From NCBI RefSeq assembly GCF_000330505.1, contig NW_004443675.1:7027-23831 (forward strand): DNA of 16,805 nt, read 5' to 3'. The notes beneath the pieces are model-generated. The model was not told the DNA's origin. It saw only the letters and a list, made by a program, of their open reading frames with translations, and did no database searches. Shown here in pieces: positions 9,460 to 16,805 of this stretch. The first letter of the stretch is position 1. Every line of letters starts with the position of its first letter. The position numbers were made by a program, and so were the translations under genes. Source of the stretch: Entamoeba invadens IP1. Lineage: Eukaryota; Evosea; Mastigamoebida; Endamoebidae.

Positions 9460-11168
9460 CTAATAATTGGTAAAGTACCGACTTTTGGCATACAGTTTAT
9501 TTATGGCATTTTCATTTTTATTGTCTGTTGTATTAATATAAGTCATTGTTGTAGCACTGCTGTTTTCTAAGAAAAATCCATATGAAATCGCCACGTCATA
9601 CTCATGAGAACTGACCGATACCTTTCTAACAACTTCGTTGTTTATTATTTCAATGCGTTGACTGAGTGGAACAAACTTGGACATTTTCCATTCATTCGTT
9701 TCTTTGACTCGTAAAGGAAATTCATAAATAAGTTTACTGTGTTGAATTGTATTTTTATCGGAATATTTTACTAAGTATATTCCAATTTCAATGTCGTTAA
9801 AAAACGTTTGTTTTGAATTGCTAATTTGCATCACTTTTCCTTCCAAATTTGTTTCTGGAAAATAGACAAAAGTTGACTCAATAACAAAGAGATTTTTAAC
9901 ACTTTCGATTTTTTCCATTATTTTCAAATCTTTTGATTTGAATAAGGTGATATTTCTGATAATGGGAAACGTGTTTTCAAATGTGATTTTTTGTGAATTA
10001 GAGACATACAAATCCTTCAAGTTGGAAAGAAAACAATTTTTATCAAAAGTTATGTTATACGAATAATAGACAACCAAATGCTCCAAAAACCCAAAATATG
10101 TTGAATATACCAAATGAGCGCTAAAATGAAGACCAAATGTGTGGATATTAGAAAAGTCTAAATTGGTAATGTCAAATGTTTTTATTTCATTGTGTTGATA
10201 TCGAGTTTTATATAAATTGTGTGCTGAAAAGACGACTTTGTGTACGCATTTTGGCAATACCCATACACTTCCTGCCACGTCTTTCGTGAATTTAAAATAA
10301 TAGAATTCGCATATGCCCGTTCTATAATATCATTGATACTTATTCCATTTGAAGAACCTGTGATATTCAATTCCCCATTTTCGCATCTTATGTTTTGAGT
10401 ATGAAGTGTTTTATCTGTGTCACAACATGTATATATACACATGGTTTTCTTAAACACTTTATCCGTTTGTTCTCCATCCATTTGTTTGTCAATTATGATG
10501 TATATTTTACTTCTTTGGTTGTCAGGTAACATTGCTTCCACTTGTTTTAATAAAGAAATGATGTGCAAATCCAATATAATGGGATCCGATTTGTAATTAT
10601 TTGCTATAACAATGTCTGGGAGTTTTAAATACTTCTCTTTACCATTGTCTGTGTAATTTTGTAAGAACCGAACAAAGTAGTCCAAGTCTATATTGAGATA
10701 ATATAAGGCAGTCAAATACTTTGAGTTTTGTATGACAAGGTCTGCAGTTTTACTATAAGTTATTACATCATCAAGTTCCACAGAATCGGTGTAGGCAGCT
10801 ATTTCATTTTCGTCACCTAAACTAAATAAAACCAATCGTGTAATTTTTGGAAATACACTTTTTATAAAATTGTCATCCATTTTGCCAGTTTTATATAAAG
10901 GAACTAAATCAACATTTCTTATTTGTTTGGGTTGAATATACGCCTTAATGTTGTCGTAAACATAATAATTAATGTCAAACGTGTCTGGTGAAAAATGTTT
11001 GAAAAACCATTGAAGTGAAGGTTCATTACCAAATATGGGATTCACTTTGAGAGCTTGAAGTGATGATAAACATTTATGAGAAACTTGGAGAAAGTTATAT
11101 AAATTACTCTTGTGCAAAAGGTGCATTGAGACGTTCATTAAATAAACCATTTCAAGCTTAGACGGCAT
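9460..11168 (-). CDS. F-box-like / leucine-rich-repeat-like family protein, split by one frameshift
   Basis: Two overlapping frames form one gene. The first (11168 to about 10255) starts with ATG. Its N-terminus (MPSKLEMVYLMNVSMHLL...HKCLSSLQALKVNPIF) resembles the F-box-like module found at the head of many Entamoeba LRR proteins. The second frame (about 10254 to 9460) continues with PKCVHKVVF and a run of short beta/LRR-like segments (LKDLYVSNSQKITF, VKNLFVIEST), ending at SRYFTNY. The switch is at TATTGCCAAAA near 10254-10257, where one extra base would keep the frame. The intact length would be about 568 residues. Beyond the shared 5' module I do not recognise a specific function; protein binding is likely. 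The first frame's 3' end and the second's 5' end overlap by about 95 bp because each frame stays open by chance past the break. Confidence 0.65.
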
Positions 11169-11538
11169 TACTCTCTTATTTATATTTATCAGTTTTTTAA
11201 AAAAATGAAAGACGAATCATATTTATTCATTTAATTGATTTTTTTAAATAACTTTTTTATATATAATTAAATCAACTATTATTAAAAATGAGAATGTTTA
11301 TATTGTTCAATTTACTCACTGAATCAATAATTATTTTGAAAAAACAACATTTTAATAATATATTTGTTGTGTATTAAAAAATTTGTTATATGTTGTAAAA
11401 CACATTTAAAATTAAAAGGAAAATTAATTGAATGTTTATATGATTATCTTTGCAAATCATTATTTTTTTGCCACCAAAATAAAAGTTTCTAGTTATTTAT
11501 ATTAAAAATTAATTATTTCCAAGGCGTCTTTGTGATTA
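11169..11538. other. AT-rich intergenic spacer upstream of the F-box-like gene
   Basis: AT-rich flank containing the promoter side of the minus-strand gene starting at 11168; a TAAATATAAATAAG stretch just upstream of its ATG is TATA-like. Nothing else is recognisable up to the start of the inverted-repeat element. Confidence 0.5.
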
Positions 11539-11576
11539 CAGATACAGGAAAAACCAGGGACCAGACTAAATTAAGC
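11539..11576 (+). repeat. Left terminal inverted repeat
   Basis: Begins CAGATACAGG and continues with the GC-bearing core AAAAACCAGGGACCAGAC; partner at 12263-12302. Confidence 0.8.
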
Positions 11577-11914
11577 TGTTTTATTTTTGGTATAAAGTTT
11601 CCTTGTTAAAGTAAAATCACCAAATAATCGGGTTTTTGGAGGATATGTTGGTTTATTTTCAAAAACAGTAACCAACTATTAATAAACACACTGTTTTTTT
11701 AAATAAAATAGAAAAAACTATAAAATATGAAACTCTTAAATAATCATTCAGAGTTGTCTCATTTGTTAATGCCCAGCCGAGCAAAAGAAAAGTTTGTTCT
11801 TTGTATTGATTTATCTTCCGTTGTTGAATACTTTTAATAGTTATCAATCATTTACTGAATGTCTAACATTCCGACAATTTATTTATTCTTTATTTTATTT
11901 TCATTTATTGCGTG

Positions 11915-11945
11915 AGTCACTTTTAATGCTGAACGAAAAGTGACT
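11915..11945. repeat. Internal perfect hairpin in the element
   Basis: AGTCACTTTT (11915-11924) and AAAAGTGACT (11936-11945) form a 10-bp perfect stem around an 11-nt loop, inside the inverted-repeat element. Confidence 0.6.
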
Positions 11946-12262
11946 TATCAAATCAACCGAGTGAATAGAGAAGACTACAACATCTTCTTTGAAAAAATGA
12001 ATGAACGATTTAATTGAATGGTTGTGTTAAAATTAAACATGGTTGAACAAAAATATAATATTTTATAATTTAATATTAATAAAAAATAATAAACTTATGA
12101 TTATAACTCACATTAAGCTGTTGTTCATTCATACTTTAAACAACACATTCATTATTTTTCATCCCGAAAAATAACCGTTTTTAAGACCAAATAATAAGAA
12201 AATTACACACTTATTTATATATTTGCCCGTTTTATTGTATAAAATCCGCTTAATATTCAATA

Positions 12263-12302
12263 GCTAAAATTAGTCTGGTCCCTGGTTTTTCCTGTGTTCC
12301 TG
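12263..12302 (-). repeat. Right terminal inverted repeat
   Basis: Reverse complement of the left repeat: TTAGTCTGGTCCCTGGTTTT then TCCTG, with a short extra GTTCCTG at its outer end. A degenerate echo of the outer end (CCCTGTTCCTG) recurs at 12370-12380 outside the element. Confidence 0.8.
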
Positions 12303-12461
12303 TTAATTCCGCTATCTGTATAGCTTTATTCTTTAAAACAAAATTTTAAAACAAAAATATTAATTTTTTCCCTGTTCCTGAAAGACCCTGATAAAAATAA
12401 TAACCTACAAATGAATTTATATAAAATGAAATATAAAAACAAAAAAATCCAATAACAAACA

Positions 12462-13421
12462 ATGGAAAACGAGTTGACAGCACTCTCAGCACTCTCGACA
12501 AAAGCAACAAAGGCGTTGTCAGATTTCCAAAAATTAAAGTTTGATTACGATTATGTTGACAACAAGTCACTTGACATTGCACAACGAGTTGAAAATGCAG
12601 AAGGTTACTTCGACAAACTTGACGAGATTATTGAGAGAAAGAAAAACATCACAACATTACTCAACACAATTCTTACTGGTTTAAACAACATATTAAACAA
12701 TGACAATGAGAAGTTCTATGAGATATACAATCTCAGAATTTCACTTCTTGAGGAGAAATGTAAAATGGACACAAAACCATATGAAGACCAAATCAACAAA
12801 ATTGTGCAAACAAAGAACAACTCAATCGATCAGATAATCAAATCTGAAAAATTTATCAATTTAAAAAGACAACATGATAAGACAGAAAAACTAAAAGAAG
12901 AAGAAAGAATGAAGCGTGAACACATCACACTTGACGAAAAAGATGGTCTTGAGAAGTTGACAGGAATGAAGATTTCGAGTGTTGTGTTTGACTCAGACAA
13001 AGACGATTGGTCATTAGACAATTCTGTGTTTGATGAAAAGGTAATGAACAAAAGCAATTTGTGCTTTTTAATAGAAGACACAAATAACAACAAGTTTGGT
13101 GGTGTGTTCACTAGAAATATTTATGCTGTAAATAGTTGGATCAGCAGTGTGACTTCTTACATCTTTTCGCTTGTGAGACGCGGCATTTTGAATCCAAAGA
13201 AATTTAAAAAAAGTGGAAATTATTCCAATTATGATTTTGTACTTGGTTCTCAAACCAAAATAATTCTTTTTGGATTTGGTGGTGGTCACGATATCTGTGT
13301 TGACAAGAAAGATCAAAATGGTAGTTATTGTAGTCCCAAAACATACACCGCCAAAGAGAACGAGTTGACTAATGATGGCATATTCACGCCAAAGAGTGTT
13401 GTCGTTTTCCAACTTAACTGA
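12462..13421 (+). CDS. Coiled-coil plus TLDc-domain protein, 319 aa
   Basis: Intact gene with ATG at 12462. Residues 1 to about 160 are charged and heptad-like, a probable coiled coil. From about 161 to the end is a TLDc domain: VVFDSDKDDWS, LCFLIEDTNNNKFGGVF, a mid-domain FSL, FVLGSQTKIILFGFGGGHDI (triple glycine at 273-275), then SYCSPKTY. TLDc domains (TBC/LysM-associated) occur in proteins linked to oxidative-stress resistance and V-ATPase regulation in other eukaryotes, and coiled-coil/TLDc genes form an expanded family in Entamoeba. The function of this member is unknown. A TATA-like stretch (TATATAAAATGAAATATAAA, 12418-12437) lies just upstream, and the transposon-like element ends 160 bp before the start codon. 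Confidence 0.88.
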   Translation: MENELTALSALSTKATKALSDFQKLKFDYDYVDNKSLDIAQRVENAEGYFDKLDEIIERKKNITTLLNTILTGLNNILNNDNEKFYEIYNLRISLLEEKCKMDTKPYEDQINKIVQTKNNSIDQIIKSEKFINLKRQHDKTEKLKEEERMKREHITLDEKDGLEKLTGMKISSVVFDSDKDDWSLDNSVFDEKVMNKSNLCFLIEDTNNNKFGGVFTRNIYAVNSWISSVTSYIFSLVRRGILNPKKFKKSGNYSNYDFVLGSQTKIILFGFGGGHDICVDKKDQNGSYCSPKTYTAKENELTNDGIFTPKSVVVFQLN

Positions 13422-14635
13422 TTTGCTTATAACTTCGTGTTTTGTTTTTATATCAAACATTTGCAGCACTGACAACCAAAATGTCTGTTTTGTAATTTGC
13501 CACATTATCAACATAACTTGAATTAATGAAGACCACGTTTTTACATAATGTATTATACTTTTGAAAGTCAGTCAGATAAAAAAAAGAAAGAAACAATGAA
13601 ATTTTATCTTTTAAAATGAACATTATACTGATAATTTATTACGACATCTTCGGTGTTTTTAATTGTGTTTTTGTATTTTTTATATTCTATCATTGTTGAA
13701 GTTGAATTTACAACACCACAATTCGCTGGGTTCAATTATTAATAATAAAGTAAAGGGAAAATCACATTTAATATTTTATTGTTATTTATTGATTTTAAAT
13801 AGAATGAAGGTGTATGAACAAAAACATATATTTATCGGATTTGAATAAAAAGAGTCAATAACACATTTTAAATAAACATAATAAAAGATATCATAAACGA
13901 ATTTTTCGATAATAATGAAATTATATTATTGAATTGTTTATTAATCTAATAGATAATACAAAATCAATAATATTAATGATAATTGTTACATAGAAAAATG
14001 TTTTTGTGGTGTCACTTTTTAATAAAATATTGATAATATGACATATAGTTTTAATATTCATGTTAACTCTGTTTGCATAACTATTAAATAAAATTACAAA
14101 TTTTAAAAGATTTGGGTATCAGACAAACAACAAAAAATAAACAAATTAAAAAATGTTTGTTTCAAAATAATAGCAATGAATAAAAGAAACTAAATTTGTA
14201 CACAATTTTTTATGTGTTCTATAATAAACTTATCAACTACAGTTTTGTGTTAATAAGTTGAAAATTTCAATTTAACGTATTCAGTTACTTAAAAATGAAT
14301 CAGACTGTTGAAAGTTATAATAATGTTTAAAAAAAATTATAAATAGTTTTAATAAAACAAATATTTGTTTAAATCTTGGTATTTGTCCAACTTTATTTTT
14401 TTTATTGAAAATAATTATAAAAAATCAGCTTTAGATTTAACAAGCATTGAATTATTTAAAAAATTGTTCTGTTTTTAAATATGTTTAATAAATAATAAAC
14501 AATTACAATAGTGATATGTTTATTGTTTGTTAAATATAATTAAATAATAATATTAAAAAACAATAGAACAATATAAATATGTTATAATGAAAAAATTAAT
14601 AAAATAACCACAGTTAATAAGCAAACTTTAAATTT
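13422..14635. other. AT-rich spacer between convergent genes
   Basis: Very AT-rich 1.2 kb between the 3' ends of the TLDc gene and the second kinase. It has many A/T runs and short AT-only near-repeats. I found no gene, RNA or clear mobile element, and it should contain only 3' processing signals. Confidence 0.6.
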
Positions 14636-16805
14636 TTAATTTCTATATAAATCGTTGATTTGTTTCTGCATCTTTTCTGTTCTTTTCATTGCGAATTCAT
14701 CAATTTTCTCTTGACTAACACCATCATCAAGGCCTGTATGTGCTGCAACTTCGTCGTCGACTTTTACAACCAATTTGGTTACTTGATCAAATGTTGGTCT
14801 CTCTTTGCCATCTTGTTTCCAGCACGACTGAATAAGTTGTGCATAATCTGGTGGCATACTTTTGTCAAGAATTAATCTTTTCCCTTTTTCTACATGGTCT
14901 TTAATTTCAAACACAGATTTAAGTTCTTTGTAAGGCTCTTCTTGATAAAAGATTTCCCAGGCTGTAATCCCATATGAATAGACATCTCCGGAGTATGTGT
15001 ATTCGTCGTGGAAAGTTTCTGGTGCTGCGTATACGGGAGTCCCAAGTCCTTTGTCTTCATTCTTTTTCATCGTCTTTTTGACAAATCGTGATGTACCAAA
15101 GTCTGTGATTTTGACTGAACACACCGAGTGTGGGTCCAATGAATTGACCAACAAATTGTCTGGTTTCAAGTCCAAGTGCATGATTCGATTTTCGTGTAAA
15201 AATTGCATTCCCTTTGCTGTATCAAACAACATTCGTATTTTTAACTTGTAAGGGAGTTTTAAATAGTCCTGTCTGTCTTTTCTTAAAAATTCACCCAATG
15301 ATCCCAAAACGAAGAATTGAATGACCATTGATACTTGTGGTATGTAAGTCACTGCTCAATGTAACTTGCTATAAATGGATTATGTAATTTGCTCATAATA
15401 TCACATTCAGACTCAACTTCTCTTTTCAGTTCAGCCATCTCTGTATCTGATAGACTCTCCCATCTAAATGCTTGATTGCAACCGGAACACTTCTGTAATT
15501 GCCAATGTATACTCTACCCATTGCACCTTCGGCTATTGGAGTTTCAGACATATTCAGTTCATCCATATCCAAATGGACTGTATTCATGGCATCTGTGGTT
15601 ATAACCAAGTTATCGTAATGTCGCCTTCTAACATCTTTACAAAGACTTTTCATTTTCTTTCGATCATCATCCATCCAATTCTCAAATGTCTTGTTTTTAA
15701 AACATTTGAAATTGAAGTCAATGTACTTTTAGAATGTGAAAACCACACCGAATATGGGATTTTCAAATCTCTAATTCGAGTAGTACAATGAATTGTTATA
15801 TAACAAGTTACTGTATGAGGAGAAGCTATTCTTGGACGAATTATAAGCACTTGTGGATCAAAATAAAAGGTGTATTCTGGGTTGTTTGGAGTGTGGAAAA
15901 TGATCATCATCCATTTATTCTTTGAGTAATTCTTGACTTCCATTTTCTCGAATCTTGTATGTCCAATTGCCGTGAGTTTGGTATCATTGCCAAAATCAAG
16001 TCGAGTTGGGGTTATTGAATACCTTGACTGTTTTCCACTAAGTGCTCGAGTTGCTCCACTGATATAGAAATGATAAGACGGTTGTTGTGTTTTGTAGATG
16101 TTGATATCTATTTTCTTGTATCTAAATACAAAGATAAAAATAATCAAAAAACTGCCAAGCACAATAACAAAGAAAGCAATTGAACCAATTACTATCCCAA
16201 CAATATCACCAGCATTTAACGTTTTTTCGATACAACTAAATGGGTCATCCGGAGAAGTGATGAATCCTTCAATACACTGGCAAGTGATATTACAGTTCAC
16301 GCCACCGTCACATTCTTCAGTTCGAATATACTTTCCATTTGATTCATAGTACTTGTCTATTTTACCATTGCCACATTTATTACTCACACATACACCACCA
16401 TAACTCGAATAATTCATTTTGTTATCACAATTACATCCACCATCACAACCTTCGGTGTCTAATTTGCATTCATCCCCATAACCCAAGTCACCATTTCGAC
16501 ATTCAGCTGTAACGCACATGTGATTATTTACACCTTTTCCGTTTGTGCATTGACAGTATTGGTCACAGTCTTTGGATCCATAATAACATAAATTTGATTC
16601 AGCTGGGATTTGCCATATATTATTGTAATAACACATAAGGTGGCAATCATCTCCACCATACCCATCATTACAAACACATTAACCTAAATCTGTGTCACAT
16701 CTCCCAAATCCTTTTTCGGCATTACAGTCATTGGGACATATAATTGAAAGTGTCATTTTAACTTCAACTCTGAAATTTTCAGATAAAAAGGATAAGTAAT
16801 GTCTA
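14636..16805 (-). pseudogene. Second transmembrane receptor kinase (TMK), broken by one stop and three frameshifts; 5' end beyond the window
   Basis: Reading right to left: a Cys-rich ectodomain with CxCxxGYGGDDC and CGNG...EECDGG repeats; a transmembrane helix (about 16205-16120, VGIVIGSIAFFVIVLGSFLI) followed by RYKK; a juxtamembrane domain with HCTTRIRDL; then a kinase domain with glycine loop AEGAMGRV, VAIK lysine, HLDLKPDN catalytic loop, DFG, GTPVYAAPE and DVYSYGITAWEIF. The HRD position is HLD. The catalytic residues D, K, N and DFG are all present, so the ancestor was probably active. Breaks: a TAA at 16679-16681 inside a Cys repeat (GGT TAA TGT); frame changes near 15725-15733 (A4 run), 15455-15463 (GGG) and 15355 (ATTGAGCAG). 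Flanking peptides such as NKTFENWMDDDRK and REVESECDIMSKLHNPFIAS show coding continues across each break. A recently broken gene or sequence error are both possible. Confidence 0.8.

Larger units (their letters stand above)
8696..9486. repeat. Five dispersed copies of AAAAGTCGG
   Basis: The 9-mer AAAAGTCGG occurs at 8696-8704 (+), 8717-8725 (-), 8937-8945 (-), 9361-9369 (+) and 9478-9486 (-). Three of them continue as GTCGGTAC. Copies fall in the SPRY exons, in the intergenic region and in the last codons of the F-box-like gene, so shared protein sequence does not explain them all. The first two form a 9-bp inverted repeat around the 10-bp palindrome TCGGTACCGA (8701-8710). Confidence 0.5.
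11539..12302. mobile_element. Non-autonomous DNA transposon (MITE-like) with ~38-40 bp terminal inverted repeats
   Basis: The left end (11539-11576) and right end (12263-12302) are reverse complements over nearly their whole length. They share a perfect core of about 27 bp that includes AGGAAAAACCAGGGACCAG and CTAA, plus small gaps. Between them, about 690 bp has no meaningful open frame; a 62-codon frame at 11659-11847 is not protein-like. TTA directly flanks both ends (11536-11538 and 12303-12305), compatible with a 3-bp target duplication. An alternative right boundary is 12318: the outer left bases CAGATA recur as TATCTG at 12313-12318, flanked by TA on both sides, which would suit a Tc1/mariner-like element with an insertion in its right repeat. 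It lies 160 bp upstream of the TLDc gene. Superfamily not assigned. Confidence 0.75.

Noticed and set aside
11659..11847. 62-codon minus-strand frame inside the inverted-repeat element
   Set aside because: Short, low-complexity, with no recognisable transposase motif; consistent with chance in AT-rich DNA.
13068..13514. 148-codon minus-strand frame
   Set aside because: Antisense shadow of the TLDc gene, which has clear domain motifs on the plus strand.

Overview
The window reads as nuclear DNA of an amoebozoan of the genus Entamoeba. E. invadens is my best guess, but the species is inferred. The evidence is very AT-rich DNA with few short introns, two transmembrane kinases with cysteine-rich ectodomains, a BspA-type leucine-rich-repeat protein with the Entamoeba N-terminal module, a coiled-coil/TLDc protein and an SPRY protein. 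I saw no prokaryotic operon, rRNA, tRNA or CRISPR features.

Layout, left to right. A large transmembrane kinase gene (minus strand, 3467 down to the left edge) is cut by the window edge. Its signal-peptide exon and its Cys-rich/kinase exon look like separate frames but are joined by a good candidate intron (2347-2242). An AT-rich spacer follows, with a roughly 220-bp inverted-repeat element (4032-4253). Next is a plus-strand gene (about 4741-5781) for a helical protein with a basic tail carrying four SxIP motifs, which suggests a microtubule plus-end protein. It converges on a BspA-like gene (7677-5989, minus). Then come an SPRY gene with a probable 47-bp intron (about 9029-8225, minus), a GC-richer hairpin-forming intergenic segment (about 9130-9310), and an F-box-like/LRR-like family gene split by one frameshift (11168-9460, minus). 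A non-coding element of about 764 bp with long terminal inverted repeats (11539-12302) lies 160 bp upstream of an intact TLDc gene (12462-13421, plus). After 1.2 kb of AT-rich spacer, a second transmembrane kinase (16805-14636, minus) runs off the right edge. It carries a nonsense codon and three frameshifts.

The genes do not form a pathway. They are members of expanded families in a gene-family-rich, transposon-visited region: surface sensing (two kinases), protein-interaction scaffolds (BspA, SPRY, F-box-like) and a possible cytoskeletal factor. Six apparent frameshifts occur in four genes, and every one equals loss of a single base. Part of the 'pseudogene' signal may therefore be sequence undercalling rather than gene decay.
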